Shown here in pieces: positions 22,594 to 32,665 of a stretch of 64,000 bases of DNA. The position numbers and the translations under genes were made by a program. The stretch comes from Rhizodiscina lignyota (Eukaryota; Ascomycota; Dothideomycetes; Aulographales; Rhizodiscinaceae). The notes beneath the pieces were generated by a model. It made no database searches, was not told the DNA's origin, and saw only the letters and a program-made list of their open reading frames with translations. The stretch spans positions 310,001 to 374,000 of the forward strand of contig ML978122.1 in NCBI GenBank assembly GCA_010015805.1, in the 5' to 3' direction. Each line of letters opens with the position of its first letter. Position 1 is the stretch's first letter.

Positions 22594-23202
22594 CTAACTC
22601 ATGAGACACTTGGTCGCGATCGGTTCGTAGCTCTTCAAGTCTGGAGTTTTTGCCCCAGCCTCTTTGGCTTGGTCATCCCATCTGCGAACTGCGAGCTTCT
22701 CCTGCAACCATGGATCCTTTTGAGCTTCTTTCACCTGCTCTGGAGTGAAAGTCCCACCCTGATATTTCAAGGTTGTCTTGCTTGATTGCGACAGTCCGTC
22801 ATGATAGCCTTTGTCCACGGCTGTCAAATATCTCTTTGCCATCACATGTGAGCCAACCAATTGGCACACCTTCTCACTAAAGCCCAGTTGCCTCAGATAA
22901 TTTTCACCAAGGATTTCGTGGCTTGCCGTTCCAACATACGTCCCATCCGGCGCGATCATCGCGGGCATTTCAGATGCTGCAGGAATGAACCTTCCCACAT
23001 CGTGAAGAAGTGCGCCGAGCACCGTTTCATCGTCCGCACCGGCTTGTTGTGCGAGATACGCGGTTTGGAGGGAGTGCTCGAGCTGCGAGACGGCCTCGCC
23101 AATGTAATCACCCTGCCCTTGGGCGTCGATAAAAGAAAACAGCGAAGATATAGTATCACGTGCACGCGCATGTACGGAGGGTAGCACTGCTGCTTCGGCC
23201 AT
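22594..23202 (-). CDS. phnZ: PhnZ-like HD-domain mixed-valent diiron oxygenase
   Basis: Bacterial PhnZ cleaves (R)-2-amino-1-hydroxyethylphosphonate to glycine and phosphate. This 202-residue protein (start MAEAAVLPSVHARARD; a longer frame opens upstream but looks like leader) keeps the PhnZ residue spacing as I remember it. Y33 and E36 match Y24/E27 (lid and amine contact). H43, H67-D68, H95, H119 and D176 match the six iron ligands, and K123 matches K108. Only the H67-H95 gap differs (28 against 22). The residue four after the first HD histidine is Arg (HDVGR), where I recall His62 in PhnZ; that may alter phosphonate contact. It is divergent from the PhnY-like gene (476 bp) and directly followed by the PhnA-like gene. 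An ordinary HD phosphohydrolase is less likely given the lid/Glu pair. Confidence 0.88.
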   Translation of the reverse strand: MAEAAVLPSVHARARDTISSLFSFIDAQGQGDYIGEAVSQLEHSLQTAYLAQQAGADDETVLGALLHDVGRFIPAASEMPAMIAPDGTYVGTASHEILGENYLRQLGFSEKVCQLVGSHVMAKRYLTAVDKGYHDGLSQSSKTTLKYQGGTFTPEQVKEAQKDPWLQEKLAVRRWDDQAKEAGAKTPDLKSYEPIATKCLMS

Positions 23203-23678
23203 ATCGATCCGATATGCGAGACTTCGGAAGAAGTGGAAACGGTTAATACCCAATTGATGGCGCACGAGCAGGAACTATTGGGTTCCCAAAGTCGAGATTG
23301 CAATGTAAAGGAAAAGATAAGTCTTCGGCATTGGTGCGTGAATTATGGAATTTATGTCAATTCTCCAGCAAGGCAACCATATGGATTGCGGAGTCAGAAT
23401 TAATGGTAGCCTGATGGGCTACCGGCTGTCAGGGTCCGCACTAAAAGCTGCGATTTTAGGGGCGATGGTACCTCGGTGCGAAGTCCGAGGCCCCGATAAT
23501 GGTCCACCACGAGTCGATCTACGCGGCAGGAAGTTCGAAACATCTTCGGTATAGTATTGAGCTGTCCGTATTGAGATAGTGCTATAAAGAGCTCTGTTCA
23601 TTAGCGTGCTCAATTGCAATAAGCCAGCATTCCATCCTGAGTATTTCTATCATCATCATTTTTAGCTCATCTTGAACA
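23203..23678. promoter_or_regulatory. Divergent promoter of phnZ-like and phnY-like genes
   Basis: 476 bp shared upstream region. It holds a perfect inverted repeat CCTCGG-N8-CCGAGG at 23471-23490 (core CGG-N8-CCG), a CGG-N10-CCG at 23423-23438, a GATA-factor site AGATAAG at 23315-23321 (nitrogen control type) and TATAAA at 23583-23588, about 90 bp before the phnY-like start. No CACGTG lies inside it; one is at 23157-23162 within the start of the phnZ-like CDS. Confidence 0.5.
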
Positions 23679-24666
23679 ATGGCGCCAATCCAGCTCACTC
23701 CGGAGCAAGTCGAGCACTACAAGACGCAAGGGTTCCTATTGCTTCGAGCTTCAGAGCACAAGCTTGTCAACCCAAGCGATCTTCAGTCATGGACAGACGA
23801 GGTGCGAAACTGGCCTCGTGTAAAAGGGAAGTGGATGCCGTATGACGAGATCAACGAAAGCGGAGAGAAACAACTGATGCGGACGGAGAACTTCGTCGAT
23901 TACCATGAGCACTTCAAAGCGTTGCTCTGCGGCGAAGACCTGCCAGGAATTCTGCAGCAGGTATCAGGAGATGTAAGTTGACGAAGACAATGAGCGCTAG
24001 AGAAGAAGACACAACTGACGACACTTGGAAACAGGAAATGTTGCTCTTCAAAGATAAGATCAACTACAAATCCGCAAAGGGCAATGGCTTCCAGCCCCAC
24101 CTTGACGCTCCGGCGTACGATCACATCGGCAAGATTGAGCATGTCACTGCGAACTTCGCTATCGATGCCGCGACTAGGGAGAACGGGTGCCTTGAGGTCG
24201 TTCCGGGATCACATCTGATGGACGTAGAGCTTGCAGACGGAGGCCGCATATCCGATGCTTGGACGAATGCACAAGAATGGGTACAAGTTCCGCTTGATGC
24301 TGGTGATGTGCTGATATTCGGATCTCATCTGGCGCACCGGTCTGCACCAAATCGCACAAGCAAGCCTAGGGCAAGCTTGTACGCTACATTCCACGGGAAA
24401 GCGGATGGAGAAGACCTGAGACAGAAGTACTATGCGCACCGCAGAGTCGCATTTCCTCCAGATCACGGTAAGTTGTGGCCGGTGGTGTGATATTTGACAC
24501 CATTATGAGATGAAAAGTATTGCTGACTGATGGTGGAATAGAGCGAGAGCCAGGGAAAGATTACACACAGGGGTTCCAGCGATACGCCTTTGCGGCTCCA
24601 TTTATTCCAAAGCAAAGCATTTCGGTTGAGGTGGCAGCACAGCCCCAGTCAGCAACCGTTGCGTGA
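23679..24666 (+). CDS. phnY: PhnY-like Fe(II)/2-oxoglutarate oxygenase (2-aminoethylphosphonate hydroxylase candidate)
   Basis: PhyH-family non-heme iron oxygenase. Bacterial PhnY hydroxylates 2-aminoethylphosphonate at C1, making the PhnZ substrate. Exons 23679-23972, 24035-24467 and 24542-24666 (GT-AG introns) give 283 residues. The iron facial triad is H120 and D122 in NGFQPHLDAPAY with H199 in SHLAHRSAPN. KDKINYK before the triad and DAATRENGCLEVVPGSH fit the PhnY pattern of KxKIN, HxDAPA and ENGCLEVV. It starts MAPIQLTPEQVEHYKTQGF, a normal PhyH N-terminus. The C-terminal tail (PQSATVA) has no targeting signal. Pairing head-to-head with a PhnZ-like gene strongly supports the role; other PhyH hydroxylases would share only the triad. 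Confidence 0.85.
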
Positions 24667-25256
24667 GTCGAGATGGCCCGAATGTGTACGCGGTCCAACA
24701 TCATTCTTGGAAAGCGAGGAATTCGAGGCGAGAGAGATGTGCGAATAGATAGGACTCGTGTGCCGCCCGTACTGATAAAATGGAAAGACTTGTTACACGA
24801 GACACAGTGGCGGAATTGCAGCCACGTGCTGCGCTTCCCGTACCGACTAGGGAGACGAAGGCGGGTTCGGCAGCGCCCGAACACAATCACTGGCTCGATA
24901 GCCCGCCTGTCCTGACGTTGCGAGAGGGGATTGAGCGCACATCACGGGTGGTTACTCGTTTCAGTTCTAGATGGCCTGCGAGCGCAGTGTGTAAGCGTCA
25001 AACTTGACCAAAGCGTGCGTCATCAGCCCTTGTTGCCGCAGCACACCCCCACCCTTTTCGTCGCATCGGCCGCCCCCTACGGTGCGTTACGACTCTCTTA
25101 TCGAGCGAGAGCGGCAGGTGCATTTCTCTTCGTTCAACTTGCTGCAAACTCTTAACTGTGACACCCTCCTTCTAGCCATTGAAGCTTTTGCTCTTCTTTA
25201 TATGTATTATTACCCATACCTGCTTCCTTTACAGAGCCCCCTGCACACAGACAGCC
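24667..25256. other. Intergenic / promoter of the hydrolase gene
   Basis: About 0.6 kb. Pyrimidine-rich tracts precede the hydrolase start; no gene, repeat or RNA seen. Confidence 0.5.
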
Positions 25257-26636
25257 ATGGCGCTTGCAGACAGGAGAGCGGACAGCTGCGAGATCCATCA
25301 AGAACGCCGCAAAAGTCTCCATGCGCTCCAGCACCCTCTTATTCTCTCTCCCGAGGACGCTGAGCTACAGACCGTTGCCGCTCAAGACTTTTCCGTCCCA
25401 CCTCCTGCCTTATTACGCCCGCAGCGACCGACCGTCCAGTTCAGACGCATCGAATCTTTCCAGCAATCCTACCGCGAACAAGAGTACTCTCCAGAAAGCC
25501 TGGTGCTCAATCAAGCCTTATCAAATAAATCGGCCCTGAGACCTCGTAGCTTGTCACACCACCTTTCATCGACGAAGATACCGTCGCGATTATGGCTGAA
25601 GATACAGGCAAATTGGTGGCGATCTCTCATGAGCTTTGCTGGCAATTACATACCGAAACTAAAGGCGCCCAAACGGGCAAAGCCTGCCTTTGTCCGTAGC
25701 ATATCCACTGCTCCACAGGGTTCGAAGCCGATTGAGCTGTTCTTCTACACACCCCCAGATTACGCGGACAGGAAAAAGACCGGAAGGAAATATCCCGTGG
25801 TCGTTGACTTCCACGGTGGTGGATTTTGTTTAGGCCATGCGACAGATGATCGTCATTGGGCACGAGTTGTCATGGAGGAAGTTGGAGCAGTTGTGGTTGG
25901 AGTTGGATATCGATTGGCGCCCGAGCATCCGTTTCCAGGACCTGTGGACGATTGTATCGATGCTATACTCTGGCTTAGCGCACACGCCACAGAATACTCC
26001 CTTGACATGTCTCAGACGGTACTGTCAGGTTTCAGTGCGGGCGCGAATCTGGCTATCACGGCGCCGCTTCGATTCGAGTTCTTCACGAAGATGCACGATC
26101 AAATGCTTTCAGTCCCTTCGCAAGCTTCAGACCTCTCGCGATGGCCAAGCACTCAAGCCCTGATAGAGAACTCGCATCTGGAAGAACTCAACATCTGCAG
26201 CATTGTGGCATGGTACCCAATCGTTGACTGGACAGCATCACGCTCGGAGAAACGAAGGATGAGCCGCATGCCGAAGAAGACATTGCCTAAAGTCTTCACG
26301 GATTTATTTGATTACTCATACCTGCCACCGCCTGACGTTCACGGCTACCACTGCTCTCCATACACATCTCCCGCGCTCGCTCCGGATTACATGCTCAACG
26401 AAGGTCTACCGTCGAACATCCAACTGTGGCTGTGCGAGTGGGACATGTTACTTGCCGAAGGAGAGAAGTTTGGCCACAGACTTAGAAGCCTTGGGAAGAA
26501 TGTATCTGAAACAATGATACCTGAAGTACCGCACGGATTCGACCAAAGTGCGAATCCGCTAAGAGACCAAGCCAAGATTGATGATCTGTATAGGCAAGCC
26601 TGCCAGGGCATACGAGACGTTTTGAAACAGCACTGA
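25257..26636 (+). CDS. Alpha/beta hydrolase (HSL-type esterase/lipase)
   Basis: Carboxylester hydrolase of the hormone-sensitive-lipase group, 459 residues, one exon. Oxyanion motif is DFHGGGFCLGH (about residues 185-195), the Ser elbow SGFSAGANLA, the acid likely in LCEWDMLLAEGE and His in EVPHGFDQ. RLAPEHPFPGPVDDC between them is diagnostic. About 150 residues before the catalytic core are low-complexity and poorly conserved. The ATG at 25257 is chosen as the first true ATG; the upstream in-frame stretch (from 25179) starts with TTG and is hydrophobic, so a missed N-terminal exon cannot be excluded. Acyl substrate unknown. It lies 590 bp after the PhnY-like gene in the same direction, with no sequence sign that it belongs to that cluster. 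Confidence 0.87.
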   Translation: MALADRRADSCEIHQERRKSLHALQHPLILSPEDAELQTVAAQDFSVPPPALLRPQRPTVQFRRIESFQQSYREQEYSPESLVLNQALSNKSALRPRSLSHHLSSTKIPSRLWLKIQANWWRSLMSFAGNYIPKLKAPKRAKPAFVRSISTAPQGSKPIELFFYTPPDYADRKKTGRKYPVVVDFHGGGFCLGHATDDRHWARVVMEEVGAVVVGVGYRLAPEHPFPGPVDDCIDAILWLSAHATEYSLDMSQTVLSGFSAGANLAITAPLRFEFFTKMHDQMLSVPSQASDLSRWPSTQALIENSHLEELNICSIVAWYPIVDWTASRSEKRRMSRMPKKTLPKVFTDLFDYSYLPPPDVHGYHCSPYTSPALAPDYMLNEGLPSNIQLWLCEWDMLLAEGEKFGHRLRSLGKNVSETMIPEVPHGFDQSANPLRDQAKIDDLYRQACQGIRDVLKQH

Positions 26637-27310
26637 TTATGCACTTCTTCTTTATCTTGTACACAACGAGCGTTGTATATATATAGCGGGCATTGCACTT
26701 GCGTCTCTTTTGTTTAATGATTGCTTTTGAGCGGAACTGGGTTAGACAGGCGTCGGTTTCGCACATGTACGGAGTATTCGCGATTCAAGCTTTTCAGGCG
26801 CATGAGACGATAAGGAATCGTCCTGCTACAGCATGGCTCATTTGGTATTAATATATGCGGCAAATCCCAGCGATGTTTCGCTCCAAGTCATGGCTCTATG
26901 CATGTAGCGACTGGTTGCAGCGCCTTTAGAAAGTACCCAAGTACTGCCGATTCAGGGAAGGTGGCAATCCCCGCAAACATGATTCATCTGACCCCGGCGG
27001 CCCTAACAACATCCTCAAGTGCCGAACACGTTTGCTTCTCAATCTCGTAAGGCGGCTCACGGCATCTGCATTCCACGCGATAGACGACTAAGGAGACAAT
27101 AAATGTCGGCAGTTCGATGGAAATTCGTGCCGTCAAGCCGCCTCCAGGGGCTTTTCATCTTATAGGCCGAGTCGCGGACTTGAAGACCGTAAGACAGTCA
27201 GCTGGTGATATACATAGGTATTCAGACTGCCGTTTGTGGATGACCCTTCCTATAACGTCTTGCACTTGTCCTCGCTCTATTATTCCAAGGTTTCTCGAAA
27301 GCACCTCAAG
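26637..27310. other. Intergenic / P450 promoter
   Basis: About 0.67 kb, nothing supported. Short frames overlap on both strands. Confidence 0.5.
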
Positions 27311-29024
27311 ATGATCATCGAGGAGGTATTGGGCGCCGTGCTTGATAATTGGTTTCTGGTTCCTATCTTCCTCGTCTCCTTCTACGTGCTGTACAACCGG
27401 TACGGATATGGCCTTAACAGATATCCGGGACCTTTCTTGGCATCGGTAACAGACTTGTGGCAAGTATATGCTGCCAGCAACTATGGTCGCCATTTCTTGA
27501 TCGATCTGCATGAAAAGTATGGCGATATTGTACGCATTGCGCCGAACAAGTTGTCTTTTGCCAACCCCACTGCTATCAAGGACATGCTCGGGCCGGGCAA
27601 GGACTTCCGAAAGGTATGCCATCCAGACGCTCATTCCTGATATTTGAAGAACTACATCTAATCAAACCAGAGCGGATTCTACTATGTCTCAGCAGCCACA
27701 GCGAAGGGCCGGGCTTCTCCTTCGCTCTTCTCGACGCTGGATAAAGACTACCACGATCGCATCAAACGATGTGTAAACCAGGCTTTCTCAACGACGTCCC
27801 TGGTGAATTATGAGCCCTATGTCAACCACGTGATCACGCTCTTCCTGGAGCAGATGCACGCTCGGTTTGCGAACAAGCCGGGTAGCGAGGGCATTTTCAA
27901 TCTAGTTCGATGGCTGCACTTCTATGCCCTGGATGTGATCGGCGAGGTGGTGTACGGGAAGAGCTATGGATTTCTTGAGAGCGGGACTGATGTCGGCAAT
28001 ATGGCAGCGGACACGCAGGATATGCTGGATTATGCATATCTGGTGAGAATATATTTACTCTCGTACATGTAGATCATCCGCTCTAACTTCATTCAGGCAG
28101 GTCAAGCTCCATGGGTGGATCGGTTGTTCAAGAAGAATCCAATCACTATGTGGCTGACAAGAAGAGGCTTTATTGGATCACACATCAACCCTGCCGTCGC
28201 CAGTGCGATGAAGGCCCAGTCGGCTCGTGGCCTTGGAGACGCGAAACCAGAAGAGAAGGACCTTGAGAATGCCAAAGACGACGGCTCACACGAGGACCTC
28301 ATGGACCAGTTCATTAAAGCGAAACATGAACATCCGGACATGCTCGGTGATAGAGAAATCCTCATGCTCGGCATCTCGATGGTTCTCGCTGGCTCCGATA
28401 CCACTGCCTGGACTTTGTCAGCTTTCTTCTATTATGTTTTGAGGACGCCAGGTGTGTACAGCAAGCTCGTGAAAGAGATTCGAGATGCGGGCGCGACTGG
28501 ATTGTTCCCGTACACACAAACGCAAAAGATGCCATACCTAGATGCCTGTATCAAAGAGACGTTCCGAATGCATCCTGCTGGTCGGTTCGGGTCAGAGCGT
28601 GTCGTTCCGCGGGAAGGCGCAACGATATGCGACGAACACATTCCTGGAGGGAGTGTGGTCGTGATAAACGCGTGGCCCATTCACCGAAGACGGGACATAT
28701 GGGGTGACGATGTCGAAACCTTCCGGCCCGAACGATGGCTAGAGAATGAAGAGAGGGCGAAGAGGATGTATAGTATGCTCTCTCAGTTCGGCCATGGAAA
28801 CTTCATATGCATAGGTAAGTGAGAAGCGCTTTCTGCTGAATTCACGGACTAATTCCATCACAGGGAGGAATATTAGCCTGTTGGAAATGTATAAGGTAAC
28901 GGCAGCGACGCTTAATGAGTTCGACGTGGAGCTGGTGGATCCTGAGAGGGAGTGGAAATTGCTGGCCGGGAATTTCGTACGGCCTGACCGTGTCGATGTC
29001 AGAATTAGAAGAAGGCAGAAGTAA
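27311..29024 (+). CDS. Cytochrome P450 monooxygenase (pisatin demethylase/benzoate hydroxylase-like group)
   Basis: ER-anchored heme oxygenase of about 510 residues. The N-terminal membrane anchor is in IFLVSFYVLYNRYG, followed by the proline hinge RYPGPFLASVTDLWQ. The I-helix oxygen motif is AGSDTT, the K-helix KETFR, PERF-region FRPERW and the heme loop FGHGNFICIG with the cysteine thiolate, followed by RNISLLEMYK. The Arg usual two before the Cys in FxxGxRxC is replaced here by Phe, a variation seen in parts of this fungal group. Introns follow DFRK, YAYL and FICIG (about 27613-27669, 28043-28096 and 28815-28862), all GT-AG. Substrate unknown; a monocarboxylate-type MFS gene and an aldo-keto reductase follow on the same strand. 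Confidence 0.9.
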
Positions 29025-30496
29025 GCTGTTCTAGAGATATACTAAGCACTGTTATCTTACACGAACATGTCTTATTTGGCGACATTGCCCATCAGTGAGC
29101 ACCATTACCAGTGTATGTGCAAAGGGATTCGGTCACTCTGGCGAAGTTCTCTGATATTCTGCACATGCTGTGGGAAGGAGCATCTTTGAACGCTCCGGTA
29201 GCAACAATGTTCGCTCGTTGCTGAAATGTCTTTGCCGAACTTAAGGCCTTAGTTGGAGATTCGTCTAACAAGGTTTATCGTGTAAGCATTTCGCGTCGGT
29301 CAAGCCATGCATGTTTCGTGGGTTTCACTCCTTCAACGATTCCCAGGCCGATCATCCACACTTGCCCTCAGACCTCCACCACACGCCCACAGCAATGTTG
29401 ATGTTCGCAATCTCTTTCCTAGGAAAATCATTGTGAAGCTCGCAAGGCTTTCAAAGGCGCCCTGTCGCCACACTTGTCTCCGTCGGTGTCCAGACCAACC
29501 ACTCGCTTTCTTCGAACATGATTCACTTTCGGTATGATGCCAGAGAAGACTTCTACCATCCGCACGTTAAACTTATTGTGACAGAGAAGCACAATTCGCA
29601 GCCGTCCACTCAGTAACGCGCCACCTTCGCCGCCACCGTTGACAGGTCGCGCCCGCGCCAGAGTTGCAACTTTGGGGCTTCCACAAGTTAGCAATACCGT
29701 ACACCGGGAGGCGACATGGATGAATGGGCAAATCCAGTGCGCAATTGAAAAATCTGGCTCATCTCGAGGCTTGCGTTGTCTGTTTGTAAAAGGCTCATGA
29801 TCTCTCAGTTTCGGTGTCTCAAGGCCCAAAACGATAGAATAGCACCTGGATCTCATCCGATTAGCTGGGCTTACCGAGCTTGGCAGCTACTTTCCACTTT
29901 ATCACTGAATTGTAGGGATGGCGCGACGGGGTCTAGTACGAAAACATGTCTCCGGTTGTGGGAACCAACCAAGTTTGGGTGGGCGGCGCCTAATTCTGGG
30001 TGGACCCCTCCCCGTAACTCCGATAATCTCCGGGTGCCTCGCTGCGATGCTTCTGAATGACGATCCGACTTTTACAGACGCGAACTCATCAATCCGCAAT
30101 CCTCAGGCTGCAAGCCTTGACGTCTCTCTGATTGCCTCACACTCATTCAAAGACCAGAGACATGTTAGATTGACGTTGGAAATGGGGTTGGTTCTCTTTG
30201 GAGCGAGGGAGGTCCTCAACTCCGGTTGGCTGCATTTTTCTCCCACCGGGAATCGGATGTCGCAGCGTGCGCCCTTCCACATGAACTACTAACTTCGTAA
30301 AGCGACTCAAGATTCCAAAACAGGACACCGATGCAGTGGAGATCAATTGACTCCTCATTATATTTGAAGGATGCTGCCAGTCCTCCATGGACCTAAAATC
30401 GTCCACGAACAGTCTCATCTAGCGGAAGGTGAACCAGTTTCGTTCGTTCGCACTCCATAGGACCAAAACGCGTTGCTAAAGCAACTCGAATCCGCA
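29025..30496. other. Intergenic, no supported gene
   Basis: 1.47 kb. A 142-codon frame on the minus strand (29428-29856) has no motif. GC-rich words with CCG/CGG triplets occur near 29980-30040. No repeat or RNA recognised. Confidence 0.45.
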
Positions 30497-31871
30497 ATGG
30501 AATCCGGGCCTTCCATTGAGATGCAAACTCATGACGAAGAAACGAATACTGAAGCCCCAAACGCAGACACTCAACCTGGTTTCTCTCTGCCACGCGCAGA
30601 CGGAGGGAAAGATGCCTGGCTTTTCCTCGTCTCGTGCGTTATGCTAGAAGCGCTTGTCTGGGGTTTTCCATCCATCTTTGGAGTCTTTCAAGACTACTAC
30701 AGCTCTCATGAGCCATTTGCAGGATCTGGAAATATCGCTGTCATCGGCACGTCGGCACTGGGAACGGCTTACCTTGAGCTGCCTATCATTGTCGGAATCC
30801 TCAAGAAATGGCCGAAAATACGACGATTGTCCAACGTGGCTGGTCTTGTCGTGATGTGCTTGTCTCTAGCGTTGGCATCGTTTGCGAAGAACGTCCCACA
30901 GTTGATTGCGACTCAGGGAGTGCTATTCGCAATCGGAGGAGGATTTGCGTGGACTCCGCTCCTCTTTTATCTATCAGAATGGTTTGTGCAAAGGTACGGC
31001 TTTGCGTATGGAATTATTATGGTATGTTGCAGCACTACTATTGGTATCAGTAAAATTATCAAAGCTAATCGATTGCTTTCAGGGAGGCCTAGGGATTGCC
31101 GGTACGGTCTTTCCACTCATCGTGCAATGGCTCCTCTCGACGTACGGTTATCAGACGACTCTCCGCGTCTGTTCACTCATAATATTCTTACTCACGGCAC
31201 CATCCTTGGTCTTCTTCAAACCTCGGGTGCCTCCGTCACAGGTTACGCATTCACGGCGCTTGGATTTATCTTTCTGGACGACCTCATGTTTCGCTATCTC
31301 ACAATTCGGCAATATCATCGAGGCTCTAGGGTACTTCATCCCGCCTATCTATTTGCCTTCGTACGCAAGATCACTCGGGGCAGGCGGCTTCCTCAGTATC
31401 TTGACCATTATCCTCTTGAATGCAGCAGCTTGCGTCGGAAATGTCATTATGGGTGCCATGGTCGACCGATTTCATTTCAGCACTTGCGTGCTCATTTCGA
31501 CCGTCGGAACGACACTCAGTGTATTCTTGCTGTGGGGTCTGTCCGATTCATTGCCAACGCTGTACGTCTTCTGCATCATGTACGGACTCTTTGCTTGCTC
31601 TTGGCCGAGTACGTGGCCTGGGATAATGAGAGACGTCGTGAAAAAGAAGGAGAGCGCAGACGCAGGCATGGTATTTGCCTTTTTGGGCGCCGGTAAGGGG
31701 ATTGGAAATATAGTCTCTGGCCCACTCAGCGAGGCCTTGTTGAAGAGTGCAAGTTGGAGAAGTGCAGCACTTGGATATGGCAGCGGTTATGGCACCCTCA
31801 TCATCTTTACAGGAGTTACGGCATTCTTCGGAGGTTGCAGCTTTGTGGCCAGAAGAATAGGGTGGCTGTAA
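30497..31871 (+). CDS. MFS transporter, monocarboxylate porter-like
   Basis: Twelve-helix plasma-membrane transporter of the fungal MCT-like group, about 440 residues. Start MESGPSIEMQTHDEE leads into a soluble acidic N-terminus. The first helix is KDAWLFLVSCVMLEALVWGFPSIFG split by the usual Trp/Gly motif, then SALGTAYLELPI, GFAWTPLLFYLSEWFVQRYGFAYG and, after a single GT-AG intron (31030-31081), GGLGIAGTVFPLI. The second half has LNAAACVGNVIMGAMVDRF, SWPSTWPGIMRDV and GAGKGIGNIVSGPLSE. Cargo cannot be told; monocarboxylates or small organic acids are typical. It follows the P450 on the same strand with a long gap. Confidence 0.87.
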
Positions 31872-32665
31872 TGCTAATACTCTATGCCCAACACAGCACA
31901 GTTCAGCGGACCATCGACGGACGATTGTTCGCAAGCTTTTGTTCCGCATCGCAAGCTCGGATTCCTATCACAAACTGGACGGCACAACCAGTATCCGGCT
32001 CTCACATAAGGCCTCTCATTTGAGCCAATTTCACATTCGTATCTGTACATAGAATCAAGTATGTGACGCGAATATTGACCGCTGCAACGGTACTCGCCAA
32101 AATAGGAAGCATCGTGACACGCTGCCCCAAATGCTTGTACTTCCCGGCTCACAAGATAGATGGTCCGTATTTCGGACGATCTGTCAAGATTTCTTTGATT
32201 CGCGACAATCTTTCCTCATTAAATTTTCTTTAAAACTACCAAGGTAGATGCATTGTACTTTGACATGATGACTAAAAAACGTGAAGATCGTTGTGCTTCC
32301 GTTTACGCACCAGATATCCATCTCGACGCCTTCTCCAAACGAAAAGTGCGCCCTTCAGATAACAAAAGGTAATCGGCTACTGAAGTCTCACATTCAGAAA
32401 CGGTTTAACGTTTCTAGATTTAAACTCCGCTGAACACGGAATTGCACACAACGGCTTTAAGCATGTATCTCCGTCACTGGTCTCATTCCTTCTTGCCCAA
32501 CGACCCTATTTTTTATATATATTTTTTTGGTGACAAAAGTCTTCAAGTATGTTCTGCTTGTGCCGTATAAAGATCATTTCAAGCTTCAATTCTTATCCTA
32601 TTTGGATCCAGCGTCGATTCTTTTCTCACACAAACATTTCGACAAGTCAAAAGCTAAACGTCAAG
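31872..32665. other. Intergenic
   Basis: About 0.8 kb, AT-rich towards 32500 (TATATATATTTTTTT). No supported gene. Confidence 0.5.

Noticed and set aside
28780-28815. P450 heme loop lacking the usual Arg as a sign of inactivation
   Set aside because: FGxGxxxCxG with other residues at that place occurs in this fungal group, and all other motifs are intact.
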